A stretch of 37,764 bases of DNA from Methylococcaceae bacterium (GTDB taxonomy: Bacteria; Pseudomonadota; Gammaproteobacteria; Methylococcales; Methylomonadaceae). This document shows positions 18,336-27,004 of the stretch, in pieces. Location of the stretch: assembly GCA_012965425.1 (NCBI GenBank), contig DTSI01000155.1, positions 16,197 to 53,960 of the forward strand, in the 5' to 3' direction. How positions within the stretch are numbered: position 1 is the stretch's first letter; each line of letters opens with the position of its first letter. A program made the position numbers and the translations under genes. Below the pieces are notes generated by a model. That model did not search any database. It saw only the letters and a program-made list of their open reading frames with translations, and was not told the origin of the DNA.

Positions 18336-19647
18336 TTTCTGACACTTTATTTCCGACGGTGACAGTTGTTAGCCCTTCAGGCACAATACGACGTTCAAAG
18401 GCTTCTTTGATTTTCGCCCTCGTGACCGCTAAAACCTTTTCAGGATATAAGGTCAAATAATTCAACGGCAAATGATGGAAAGCAATCATTGAAATATATT
18501 CCAATAATTTCTTATTTGTATCAAATCGCATGGCAAAACCACCCGTTATATTTTTCTTTGCAGCTGTTAATTCAGCATCGGTAGGCCCCCGTACCACAAA
18601 ATCCTCCAACGTTTTATGCATGACTGCTAGGGCTTCATCGAGTTGATCATTTCGAGTCTGAGCACCCATAATAAAAGGCCCTTTTCTAGTCATCGGTGAA
18701 AAATAACTATAGGCGCTGTAGGCTAGCCCTCTTTTTTCACGTACTTCTTCAAATAAAATTGAAACCAGACTCGCTCCTCCCAAAATATGATTACCGACCA
18801 CAAGCGGAAAATAATCAGCATCATTTCGATCAATTCCAAGTGCCCCCAACAATACATGAGTCTGCTTGGAGGGGTAGTTAATATGAATATTCTGCTCTGG
18901 TTGTGCAATCACCGGTGGCAACTCGGGTGCTTTATCACCACGATTGATCTTAGCTATTAATTGTTCCGCAATTTTCCGCGCATGATCTTGAGTCACATCA
19001 CCCACAATCACAATGGTCGCATTCTCAGCCACATACCATTTCTGATGGAATGCTTTAACATGATCAAGCTGTATTTTAGAAACCGTTGTTATTTCACCTA
19101 AGGCTGGAAAAGCATATGGGTGATGACCGTATAACGCCTTATAGAAAGATAATTTTGCCAGCGCACCGGGTGATTCTTCACGCTGTTTTAAAACGGTTAA
19201 CACCCTGTTTTTTTCACGATCAAAATCACTGCTGTTAAACGTGGGCTGTGTTAACAACAACCCCATTGTATCCAATGCAGGATTGAGTAATTCCAGAGTA
19301 CTTAATGAACGTAAATCCAACCACACCATATCAACAGAAACACCGGTACTAAAAACGGCACCCACACGTTCAAACTGCGCCGCTATCTCATCTGCATTAA
19401 AAGCACCCGCCCCAGTCTCCAACATCTGTGCCGTTAATGAAGCGAGTCCTGATTTTTCTTCTCCTGGATCACGCGCGCTGCCGGCATCAAACATCACTTT
19501 GACATCGACTAAGGGCAAGCCTTCCGTCTTAACAAAAAAAACAGGTGTGTCTGTAGTCGTCCGCCATTGTTCAATAGTCACTTCGGCCCGCAATGACGAG
19601 CATAAAATAACACCTAAAAATAATATCATAAACCGTTTAGTGACCAT
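18325..19647 (-). CDS. M16 family peptidase-like protein, non-catalytic subunit
   Basis: Member of the pitrilysin/mitochondrial processing peptidase family (440 residues) with a signal peptide (FMILFLGVILCSSLRAE). At the position of the zinc site the sequence reads LTAQMLETG, so the HxxEH motif is absent and the protein cannot bind zinc in the normal way. It does keep the C-terminal domain motif EKRGLAYSAYSYFS, with the Arg-Tyr pair that contacts substrate in the family's non-catalytic partners. The ATG follows a good ribosome binding site (AAAGGAG). It overlaps the stop of the catalytic M16 gene by 11 bases, so a heterodimer made in equal amounts is likely. Location is periplasmic by prediction. 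Confidence 0.93.
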   Translation of the reverse strand: MVTKRFMILFLGVILCSSLRAEVTIEQWRTTTDTPVFFVKTEGLPLVDVKVMFDAGSARDPGEEKSGLASLTAQMLETGAGAFNADEIAAQFERVGAVFSTGVSVDMVWLDLRSLSTLELLNPALDTMGLLLTQPTFNSSDFDREKNRVLTVLKQREESPGALAKLSFYKALYGHHPYAFPALGEITTVSKIQLDHVKAFHQKWYVAENATIVIVGDVTQDHARKIAEQLIAKINRGDKAPELPPVIAQPEQNIHINYPSKQTHVLLGALGIDRNDADYFPLVVGNHILGGASLVSILFEEVREKRGLAYSAYSYFSPMTRKGPFIMGAQTRNDQLDEALAVMHKTLEDFVVRGPTDAELTAAKKNITGGFAMRFDTNKKLLEYISMIAFHHLPLNYLTLYPEKVLAVTRAKIKEAFERRIVPEGLTTVTVGNKVSESGK

Positions 19648-21067
19648 GATTAGCTCCTTTTAATTCATGCGTTGCTTGTAAAACTAAGGCTTGGGGCTCT
19701 AAGACCGCAATATTCAAATGGCGATCAATCAAATATTTTTTAGCAACAGCCTGAATTTGTTCCGCAGTTATTTTATTAATCTGTTCAACATACTCATCAA
19801 TTTTAGACCATCCTAATCCCACCATTTCAAAAATTCCTAATAACATCCCTTGGTAAAACATCGAATCATGTTCATAAACTGACTGGGCTAAAACCTGTGC
19901 TTTTACACGAGACAACTCATCCGGCAACACTAATTCATTTTGTAATCGCATCACTTCTTCTTTAATCGCAGCTTCTATCGTGGCGACTGAAACCCCTTCA
20001 ACCGGCGTTGCTGACAAGGTCAATAAGCTAGATAACCGGGCCGACAAGTCATAACCCGCACTTGCTGAAACGGCTATTTGCCGCCCCCGAACCAATTGCG
20101 TCGAAAATCGGGCACTATTCCCACCGTCCAAAATACCGGCTAATACTTCCAAGGCGTAAGCCTCTTGCTCATTATCGATGGTATTCAATACCGGGACTTT
20201 ATATGCCATAAAGATAAACGGTAATTTAGCCGGCAACTTGACTATCATTCTACGAACACCCTGTTGGGGCATTTCAGTACGCGGCTTTACATCAACTAAT
20301 ACACTCGGTTCTAATGCACCAAAATATTTCTTAGCTAACTGTAAAACATCATCCACATCGACATCGCCAACCACAACCAATGTGGCATTATTGGGCGCAT
20401 ACCAACGCTCATACCATGCTTGTAAGTCAGCAACCTTATAATTCTCAATATCTGCAGGCCAGCCAATCACCGGGTTTTTATACGGGCTATTGGCATAGGC
20501 CATTGCCATCAGGTATTCATACATTTTTGCCTGTGGGTTATCTTCAGTACGCTTACGCCGTTCCTCAAGAACCACCTGCAATTCTTTAGTTAATTCTTCA
20601 TCCAGCAAATGTAAGTTCCGCATTCGATCAGCTTCCATTTCAAAACTAATCGCTAAACGTGATTTATCTAAGGTTTGAAAATACGCGGTATAATCCCGAT
20701 TGGTGAAGGCATTCTCATTACCTCCATTTTCAGCAATGATTCTAGAAAATTCACCGGGCGCATACTTATCTGTCCCCTTAAACATCATATGCTCTAACAT
20801 ATGAGAAATACCCGTTATGCCGCCGTGTTCATAACTAGAACCCACCTTATACCAAACTTGCGAAACCACGACAGGCGATCGATGATCCTCCTTAACTAAA
20901 ATTTTTAAGCCATTCGGTAACTTAAACTCATGAACGGCTAAAGATTGTCCGTAACTCGGTGTTGAAAAAACCACGGCTACCAACAACAACCAAATAGCTG
21001 TCCCTCCGAGCCGTTGTTGGTGGTACAATCGAGCTATATTTCTTAACATTTTATTAAATTTTGGCAC
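19637..21067 (-). CDS. M16 family zinc peptidase, catalytic subunit
   Basis: Zinc protease of the pitrilysin family (476 residues), probably periplasmic or anchored by its N-terminal hydrophobic segment (about 24-38, ending PSYGQSLA). The inverted zinc motif HMLEH is at residues 89-93, with the third ligand Glu near 169 in VVLEERRKRTEDNP. Substrate identity is not evident; it probably degrades peptides together with the partner at 18325-19647. Start choice: the GTG at 21067 is preceded by GAGGAG at an eight-base distance, while the ATG at 21049 has no ribosome binding site, so GTG is preferred. It is the first gene of the M16-M16-rsmD run and is divergent from cyoE. Confidence 0.94.
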   Translation of the reverse strand: MPKFNKMLRNIARLYHQQRLGGTAIWLLLVAVVFSTPSYGQSLAVHEFKLPNGLKILVKEDHRSPVVVSQVWYKVGSSYEHGGITGISHMLEHMMFKGTDKYAPGEFSRIIAENGGNENAFTNRDYTAYFQTLDKSRLAISFEMEADRMRNLHLLDEELTKELQVVLEERRKRTEDNPQAKMYEYLMAMAYANSPYKNPVIGWPADIENYKVADLQAWYERWYAPNNATLVVVGDVDVDDVLQLAKKYFGALEPSVLVDVKPRTEMPQQGVRRMIVKLPAKLPFIFMAYKVPVLNTIDNEQEAYALEVLAGILDGGNSARFSTQLVRGRQIAVSASAGYDLSARLSSLLTLSATPVEGVSVATIEAAIKEEVMRLQNELVLPDELSRVKAQVLAQSVYEHDSMFYQGMLLGIFEMVGLGWSKIDEYVEQINKITAEQIQAVAKKYLIDRHLNIAVLEPQALVLQATHELKGANHGH

Positions 21068-21178
21068 CTAAATAACTCCTCAAAATATAACATTCAATTA
21101 AACTTACCAATGTGAAAAAGACTGCGACCTAAGCCTATTTTATACGATACCTTTAAAATTGATACTCAACTTTAATTT

Positions 21179-22060
21179 ATGTCATCCACACAAATACGAC
21201 CGCCCTGGAAAAACTATTTAGCCCTTTGTAAACCCAAGGTCGTAGCACTGATTATTTTTACAGCGGTTGTCGGTATGTTCTTAGCGACCCCAGACTTTCC
21301 GCCATTACAGCCACTCCTGTTCGGCACCTTAGGCATCGGTTTAGCAGCAGCATCAGCGGCAGCGATCAACCACTTTCTTGATCAAAAGGTCGATGCCAAA
21401 ATGGCCCGAACACAAAACCGCCCGCTTCCTCAAGGCAACATTAGCTCCCAAAATGTTATTATCTTTGCCATTTCATTGGGCGTTATAGCCATGTTAATTC
21501 TGGTTCTTTGGGTCAATTACTTAACCGCCACACTCACCTTTCTTTCTCTGATTGGTTATGCCATTGTCTATACGGTCTACCTCAAACACGCAACCCCGCA
21601 AAATATTGTCATTGGCGGTGCTGCCGGTGCGGCGCCGCCTGTCCTGGGCTGGTGTGCTGTGACCGATACCATTCACCCCTATGCTCTACTCTTATTTCTA
21701 ATCATTTTCATTTGGACACCGCCTCATTTTTGGGCCTTGGCCATTGCAAAAAGAAAAGAATACGCTAAAGCATCAATCCCGATGCTACCGGTCACGCACG
21801 GTGCTGAATTCACCCGACTACAAGTATTGCTGTACACTATTTTACTGCTTATCGTTACCCTACTACCCTATCTGACCGGCATGAGTGGTTTAATCTATTT
21901 AGCCACCGTCATCCCTTTAAACCTTGGCTTTCTTTATTTCGCCGTTCAAATGATCATCACCAAAGAAGACCGTATCGCTATGAAAACCTTTGGCTTCTCA
22001 ATTATTTATCTCACCGGTATTTTTTCGACCTTATTAATTGATCATTACTTTCCACTTTAA
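21179..22060 (+). CDS. cyoE: protoheme IX farnesyltransferase (heme O synthase)
   Basis: Integral membrane prenyltransferase of the UbiA superfamily that converts heme B to heme O for terminal oxidases. The 293-residue protein has about nine hydrophobic helices. The aspartate-rich motif [20 protein letters not shown] sits after the second helix. A conserved glycine/proline-rich segment, [13 protein letters not shown], is near 150, and the second polar loop, [20 protein letters not shown], is near 185. No oxidase genes are adjacent; ctaB is an equally valid symbol. The ATG lacks a strong ribosome binding site. Confidence 0.97.
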   Translation: MSSTQIRPPWKNYLALCKPKVVALIIFTAVVGMFLATPDFPPLQPLLFGTLGIGLAAASAAAINHFLDQKVDAKMARTQNRPLPQGNISSQNVIIFAISLGVIAMLILVLWVNYLTATLTFLSLIGYAIVYTVYLKHATPQNIVIGGAAGAAPPVLGWCAVTDTIHPYALLLFLIIFIWTPPHFWALAIAKRKEYAKASIPMLPVTHGAEFTRLQVLLYTILLLIVTLLPYLTGMSGLIYLATVIPLNLGFLYFAVQMIITKEDRIAMKTFGFSIIYLTGIFSTLLIDHYFPL

Positions 22061-22137
22061 AAAATCCACAAGAATCCTATTAAAAAAAACGGTAAGATTA
22101 GTCGACTCCCTCGCTAATACAACCACAATTAAAACTT

Positions 22138-22617
22138 ATGAAAATAACAGATAATAGTGTAGTGTCAATACATTACAAACTCAGCAATGATGCCGGTACG
22201 ATTCTTGATCAATCGACTGAAAATAACCCGTTAATTTACCTACATGGTAAAGGTAATATTGTCACAGGACTTGAAAAGGCATTAACCGGAAAAGCTATAG
22301 GCGATACTTTAGATGTTACCGTTACACCTGACGAAGGTTACGGTAACCGAGAAGATTATATGATTGAGACCGTCAACCGCAGCATGTTTGAAGGCCTCGA
22401 CGAAATCAGCATTGGCAAACAATTTCATGCCGAAGGAAATACCGGACCAGTTGTGGTGACCGTTACGAAAATGGAAGATGATGATATCACGATTGATGGC
22501 AATCATCCTTTAGCCGGTGAAAACTTAAATTTCGCTATAGAAGTTGTTGCTATCAGAGACGCAACAGAAGATGAATTAGAACACGGCCATATTCACGGAC
22601 CGGACTGTCAACACTAA
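22138..22617 (+). CDS. slyD: SlyD-type FKBP peptidyl-prolyl cis-trans isomerase
   Basis: Prolyl isomerase and probable chaperone of the SlyD/FkpB group. The 159-residue protein has the FKBP start VVSIHYKLSNDAGTILDQS, the pocket residues in PLIYLHGKGNIVTGLEKAL, an insert-in-flap chaperone domain at roughly 70-120, and the return strand NHPLAGENLNFAIEVVAI. The short C-terminal tail ending EHGHIHGPDCQH is His/Cys-containing and may bind metal, like the longer SlyD tail of E. coli. The symbol is by family; it could equally be called an FkpB-like protein. No Shine-Dalgarno sequence is visible before the ATG. Confidence 0.9.
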   Translation: MKITDNSVVSIHYKLSNDAGTILDQSTENNPLIYLHGKGNIVTGLEKALTGKAIGDTLDVTVTPDEGYGNREDYMIETVNRSMFEGLDEISIGKQFHAEGNTGPVVVTVTKMEDDDITIDGNHPLAGENLNFAIEVVAIRDATEDELEHGHIHGPDCQH

Positions 22618-22732
22618 ACAATTTCACTATCATTACGATCACATAGCACTCGCGTATTTATATACATCAACGCTCAGGAAAAATACAACGTTGCTATGAC
22701 TTACAGACCCACCGACTTAAGGATTGCTCACC

Positions 22733-23047
22733 ATGTCATCGTTTAATAACGTCACTATCATAAAAAAAGCCAATGTTTATTTTAACGGCAATGTTTCTAG
22801 TCGAACCATCCAATTCAGTGATGGCTCAGAAAAAACATTAGGATTCATGCTACCGGGAGAATACCAATTCAATACGGCCAGCAAAGAATTAATGGAAATA
22901 CTAGCCGGTGAATTATCACTCCTTCTCCCTGATACTGATAATTGGAAAACCATTAAAGCCGGCGAGTCATTTGAAGTTCCTGGTGATTCACACTTCACTG
23001 TCAACGTCATTGAAAACTGTGATTATTGCTGTTCTTTTTTAACTTAA
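22733..23047 (+). CDS. ppnP: pyrimidine/purine nucleoside phosphorylase PpnP (DUF1255)
   Basis: Small cupin-fold phosphorylase that splits nucleosides into base and ribose 1-phosphate. The 104-residue protein matches the family by SRTIQFSDGSEKTLGFMLPG, YQFNTASKELMEILAGEL and the GESFEVPGDSHFTV segment, which covers the cupin core. I chose the ATG at 22733, preceded by AAGGA, over an in-frame TTG at 22724. A TGCTATGAC at 22692-22700 could be a weak extended -10. A hairpin with a T-run follows directly after the stop. Confidence 0.93.
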   Translation: MSSFNNVTIIKKANVYFNGNVSSRTIQFSDGSEKTLGFMLPGEYQFNTASKELMEILAGELSLLLPDTDNWKTIKAGESFEVPGDSHFTVNVIENCDYCCSFLT

Positions 23048-23052
23048 TTGCC

Positions 23053-23082
23053 AGAAAAGCATGGCCACCCCCCTGCTTTTTT
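23053..23082 (+). terminator. candidate Rho-independent terminator after ppnP
   Basis: Starting six bases after the ppnP stop, the nine bases at 23053-23061 pair with 23074-23082 (AAAAGCA against TGCTTTT plus two outer pairs, one of them G-T), with a 12-base C-rich loop. The downstream arm ends in six T. The stem is mostly A-T, so strength is uncertain. The remaining gap to 23249 shows no gene that I can support. Confidence 0.4.
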
Positions 23083-23249
23083 CGCTACGTTAGGGGGTCA
23101 ATAACACACAGACCCATTCTTACCAACACCCACACGGTGGGGCTCACCCTTAGCACAACCGTTGATCTGCCTTGTTCATTGAATAACCGAGTCTTACCAC
23201 TATCCTTGGTGCATTCTCAATGCTCATTAATCTCAAAGGATAGACCACT

Positions 23250-24950
23250 GTGTCAAAATCGGCGAAACGATTAATTATTTCAATATGTGTCATTATTATA
23301 TTTATTCTTTTCTTAACCAATGTGACACGTTATCTTTCCGCTAAGAAAAATCTAGACCTATTATCCCTCAATACCAACCAACCGCTAAACAGTCACCTCA
23401 TTTATTCTACGATTCAGGATATATCCAACCTTTTGACCTATAACATTATTTGCGCAACCACAGCTATTTTCTTGATTATCATCCTAATTAATATGACAAG
23501 ACTTAGAAAAACTATTGCGTTACGTAACGATGAATTAACTCAGGAAATATGCCAAAAAGAAACCGCATTAAGACAATTAAAACAAAAAACACATTTTGAT
23601 TCGATCACTCAAGCACTAAACCGCGCCGGCTTACAAAAGCTCTTAACTCATATTATTCATAACAAAGATCAAGGCGTACTTGTCGCCCTCGGAATTATGA
23701 ATTACAGGCAAATTCTTAATATTTTTGGGTTTACAACCAGTGAAACAGTGCTCATTGAATTTACCAACAGAATTTCCAAAATAATACCCAGCGCAACAGG
23801 CATTAGCCGTTTAGATTGCGGCACCTTTTCTTTATTTTTAAAAAATATTTCAATCGAGCACGCTACCACACTTTTTACCAACAATATCGCTAACTTTGAA
23901 ATGGTCATTGACACTGAATCAGGCCCCATTCAAACCCGATGCGCCATCGGTCTGATTCATACCAATGATCTCCCTAAAACCTCTTACCTCATTGAAAAAA
24001 CACAAAAATATAGTTCAGACTCCCCAACTTCCGAACACAGAACAAACCAACAACAAGCCAATAAGTTCTTACACCATCTTATTCATATTCTTCATCTAGC
24101 CCAAGCAAAACCTTCGACCAAAATAGCAACCTACAAAAGTTATTTAGGAAGCGAACATTTAAAAGTCAGCACCCTTCGCACCGAAATGATTGAAGCACTT
24201 GTTCGTGATGAATTCTCATTACGTTACCAACCCCAATTCAACCTTGACGGCTCATCCATACTGGGAATAGAAACATTATTACGCTGGTGCAAAGGCAGTC
24301 AACATTGCATCACTACCCAACAAGTTATCGATGAGCTTGAGCAAAGCGGTAACATCATCTCCGTGGGTGGCTGGGTTCTTCTACAAGCCTGCCAGCAAGC
24401 TACAAAATGGCTAGAAAATGATCCCCAATTACTTAAAACCATTTCCGTTAATGCCTCAGCGAATCAGATCATTAATGGTATTCTGATTAGACAAGTCACC
24501 GATGCTCTTAAAATTACTGGACTCCCTGCACATTTCCTTGAAATTGAACTAACTGAATCAGTATTAATTAAAGATGAAATTAGTGCGCTTGAAACACTCA
24601 CTACACTAAAAGAAATGGGGGTCAAGATTGCTTTAGACGATTTTGGTAAAGGTTATGCCTCTATCGATTACCTAAGAAAATTTCGCTTTGACACAATAAA
24701 AATAGACAAATCGTTTATCAACCAGATTGACACCAATACGGATCACATTGCAATTCTCTGTGCCATACTCGACTTCCTACAATCTTTGCAATACGAAAAC
24801 ATTGTGATTGAAGGCGTGGACTCTGATTTCAAATTAAAGAAATTAAGAGAATTAGGTTATCCAATACTGATACAAGGTTACGTTTTCAGCAAACCCCTGG
24901 TAGCCAGCGAGTTCGAAAATCTTGCCTACCATATTGAAACCAGTCACTAA
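23250..24950 (+). CDS. membrane-bound GGDEF-EAL protein, probable c-di-GMP phosphodiesterase
   Basis: Predicted inner-membrane c-di-GMP enzyme (566 residues). Two hydrophobic helices (about 7-24 and 63-82) flank a short periplasmic loop, followed by a coiled linker. The GGDEF domain (about 115-250) has LDCGT at residues 188-192 in place of the signature, so diguanylate cyclase activity is unlikely. The EAL domain (about 310-560) keeps the active-site residues: E341 (ETL in place of EAL), N401, the ELTES motif around 433-437, D463-D464 in DDFGKGYAS, K484 in KIDKSF, E521 in IEGVDS and Q542 in IQGYVFSKP. Degradation of c-di-GMP is therefore expected, perhaps with the GGDEF relic as a GTP-sensing part. 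The start is GTG with AAAGGA upstream. It stands alone. Confidence 0.93.
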   Translation: MSKSAKRLIISICVIIIFILFLTNVTRYLSAKKNLDLLSLNTNQPLNSHLIYSTIQDISNLLTYNIICATTAIFLIIILINMTRLRKTIALRNDELTQEICQKETALRQLKQKTHFDSITQALNRAGLQKLLTHIIHNKDQGVLVALGIMNYRQILNIFGFTTSETVLIEFTNRISKIIPSATGISRLDCGTFSLFLKNISIEHATTLFTNNIANFEMVIDTESGPIQTRCAIGLIHTNDLPKTSYLIEKTQKYSSDSPTSEHRTNQQQANKFLHHLIHILHLAQAKPSTKIATYKSYLGSEHLKVSTLRTEMIEALVRDEFSLRYQPQFNLDGSSILGIETLLRWCKGSQHCITTQQVIDELEQSGNIISVGGWVLLQACQQATKWLENDPQLLKTISVNASANQIINGILIRQVTDALKITGLPAHFLEIELTESVLIKDEISALETLTTLKEMGVKIALDDFGKGYASIDYLRKFRFDTIKIDKSFINQIDTNTDHIAILCAILDFLQSLQYENIVIEGVDSDFKLKKLRELGYPILIQGYVFSKPLVASEFENLAYHIETSH

Positions 24951-25159
24951 ACTAAAAACAAAATTTATAATTCCTTTAAGCGCACCCTACCAGACACAGT
25001 TACTAACAAATTATAGGCAACTACTCTTAACTCGTTATGACTTACAAGAAAATCTACTCTCACCGCCACTGTCCTCCCAAGAAATAGCTAATAATTACTA
25101 CGTCACCCCCTCTTAGCTATACGTTGGATCAATCATATACAAATACGATCTTATACTTT

Positions 25160-25801
25160 CTAACCCAGAGCGTTTACTAATTTTTTACCCATTCGCCCTA
25201 AAAAACCAGGTTCTAATAATCGCTTGGCTTGCTGTGTCTCAACCCCATCTGGCGAATAATTTTTTAATCCCTGATAAAAACCATTTGCTAAACTATGTTC
25301 CCCTAAAAAATTAAAGTAATAGCACATCACTAATGAAAAAGAATTATATTCTGACGGGTGAAACCGATTACGCCTCGGGTATAACGATTTCAAATCAAAC
25401 TTATTATCAAAAATCTTCGGTATTTGATCAAAATCCTTACGTTTAATACACAACTGCCCATAGTGACAACGGGCGATTAAATTATTACCGTTAACACGAT
25501 AATTTTCTTCAATACAGCGTTCTTGTTGAACAATATCACCGCGGCTATAGGCTGCAGATAAATAGTTATATAAGGTCGGTACTTTAGGATACTTGTTTTT
25601 TAATGCCTCCAGTTCAGGAATAACCAGCTTGCCCTCCTTTTCCATTCGGTCATATAATGCATTAGCTTGTTGTTGAACGGCTTCTGGAAGTTTAAAAAAT
25701 CTAGCATCCATAACCGCATCGTTGCCAATCTCATAAACAGATCGCACTATTTTCTTATTTTGATCCGGTGCCCTATGGACTTTTACTCTATTTTTAGCCA
25801 T
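25160..25801 (-). CDS. TPR-like hypothetical protein
   Basis: Soluble protein of 213 residues with no signal peptide or membrane segment. A basic N-terminus (MAKNRVKVHRAPDQNKK) is followed by a helical repeat-like region, with LEALKNKYPKVPTLYNYLSA and the next helices (about 75-135) having tetratricopeptide-type spacing. The C-terminal part contains EYNSFSLVMCYYFNFLG, also TPR-like. I do not recognise a named family. It is the last gene of the five-gene minus-strand run, 25 bases after the DUF2058 gene. A scaffold or chaperone role is possible but unsupported. Confidence 0.7.
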   Translation of the reverse strand: MAKNRVKVHRAPDQNKKIVRSVYEIGNDAVMDARFFKLPEAVQQQANALYDRMEKEGKLVIPELEALKNKYPKVPTLYNYLSAAYSRGDIVQQERCIEENYRVNGNNLIARCHYGQLCIKRKDFDQIPKIFDNKFDLKSLYPRRNRFHPSEYNSFSLVMCYYFNFLGEHSLANGFYQGLKNYSPDGVETQQAKRLLEPGFLGRMGKKLVNALG

Positions 25802-25826
25802 TATTACTCATCATTTTTACGGTTAG

Positions 25827-26375
25827 TTACCAAATCAAATCATCAGGGATTTTATAATCCGCGTATAAATTTTCATCGTCCGCCGTATTCACTGAAAGAT
25901 CAGGTTCGTTCCATTTAACAATTAAGGTTGTATCGCGTTGCCTTATTTTCTCTGCAACGCCTGCTGGAATTACTTGATACGATTGACCGGAGCTAACAAT
26001 GGCAAGTCGCCCTTTAACTAGATGTTCGCGGACACTATCCGAAAGATAAAGCGTCTTCACCTTCGTACCATCGGAAAAATTAAAAGCCGTCCCTTCAGCC
26101 TCTTGGGGTAATTTATTCAGGTCAATTAATTGTTTAATTTGCGCGGACACTGCATTTTTTTCTGCCTGCTCTTTTATCTGACGGTTAAGTTCGCGGTCCT
26201 TCTCAACCTTCCGTTGTTGCTGCTTTTGAAACTGTTGTGTTGTTTCATTAACCGTTTCTATCTTATGCTTACGCTGTTGTTTTAAGCTTTTATGTTTGTC
26301 TGATCGAACCTTTTTTACTTTAGCATCATTTACCAGACCGGCTTTTAATAACTGATCACTTAACGAATTTCCCAT
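25827..26375 (-). CDS. DUF2058 family protein (YaiL-like)
   Basis: Small basic protein of 182 residues matching the DUF2058/YaiL family, annotated elsewhere as a nucleoprotein or polynucleotide-associated protein of unknown function. Evidence is the start MGNSLSDQLLKAGLVNDAKV, the long highly charged helix with KSLKQQRKHK and EKDRELNRQIKEQAEKNA (about 25-80), and the C-terminal globular part with FNFSDGTKVKTLYLSDSVRE and LAIVSSGQSYQVIPAGVAEKI. It lies 56 bases after the small membrane protein gene and before the TPR-like gene, apparently in the same transcript. Confidence 0.85.
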   Translation of the reverse strand: MGNSLSDQLLKAGLVNDAKVKKVRSDKHKSLKQQRKHKIETVNETTQQFQKQQQRKVEKDRELNRQIKEQAEKNAVSAQIKQLIDLNKLPQEAEGTAFNFSDGTKVKTLYLSDSVREHLVKGRLAIVSSGQSYQVIPAGVAEKIRQRDTTLIVKWNEPDLSVNTADDENLYADYKIPDDLIW

Positions 26376-26431
26376 AACACACCTAACTCATTTCTTATCT
26401 AAGCGTTAAATCAAGCACTGACTAAACATTA

Positions 26432-26968
26432 TTAAAAACAACTCGAATAATCAAAAAACATACCTTGGCAATCAAAAAACACCCGTGGAAATTTAATTCG
26501 AATAAACACACGAAAACCAAAATCCAAAAAGGCTGCTAAGGTCACAAGCCGAGCGGCGGCTGCCCAAATCCGGTGACGCGTATAAATTGACATCCGCCAA
26601 GTCGCTATGGTCCACCAGATGGTTGTGGTCATACACGTCAACAATAATGTATCCCAACTCGGCACACTGAAGGCGGTATTTCGAACCAACCAATCCCCCC
26701 CCGCTAATAATACATTCAATAAAACACAGAAAGGCCAAAAAACCTGCCACAACGGTAATTGGCCATACCAAGCATCGTAAAAGTAAGGCGCTTTACTACG
26801 AATGAGTTCCGAATGTTCATGAAGTTCTGATGGCACCTCAATATGATATTCTTTCATAGGCGTACTAATGTACAAAAGAAACAGGAGCATCAAAGCGATT
26901 GCAAGAAACACCAAAGGATCCAATAAAACGACCTGCTCCGATATAACTGGAAAAGTAAAATAGAACAT
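26432..26968 (-). CDS. small four-helix membrane protein of unknown function
   Basis: Protein of 178 residues that I do not recognise. Hydrophobic segments lie at about 14-34, 75-95, 104-123 and 136-156. Between the first two is a polar loop of about 40 residues with EYHIEVPSELHEHSELI and PYFYDAWYGQLP. The C-terminus is short and cysteine/aromatic-rich (FDCQGMFFDYSSC). It sits 36 bases after the SPFH-like coiled-coil gene and is probably co-transcribed with it and with the polytopic membrane protein gene upstream. It may be an anchor or assembly partner; that is inference from context only. Confidence 0.7.
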   Translation of the reverse strand: MFYFTFPVISEQVVLLDPLVFLAIALMLLFLLYISTPMKEYHIEVPSELHEHSELIRSKAPYFYDAWYGQLPLWQVFWPFCVLLNVLLAGGDWLVRNTAFSVPSWDTLLLTCMTTTIWWTIATWRMSIYTRHRIWAAAARLVTLAAFLDFGFRVFIRIKFPRVFFDCQGMFFDYSSCF

Positions 26969-27004
26969 AGTTAATAAAATAAAGCGTCCATTAAAAAAAG
27001 TTAG

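Noticed and set aside
23026-23274. 82-codon plus-strand frame in the gap after ppnP
   Set aside because: It overlaps both ppnP and the GGDEF-EAL gene, runs through the candidate terminator and has low-complexity Thr/Leu/Pro composition.
24922-25116. 64-codon plus-strand frame at the end of the EAL gene
   Set aside because: It would start at a TTG inside the EAL coding region with no ribosome binding site, and the translation resembles no protein.
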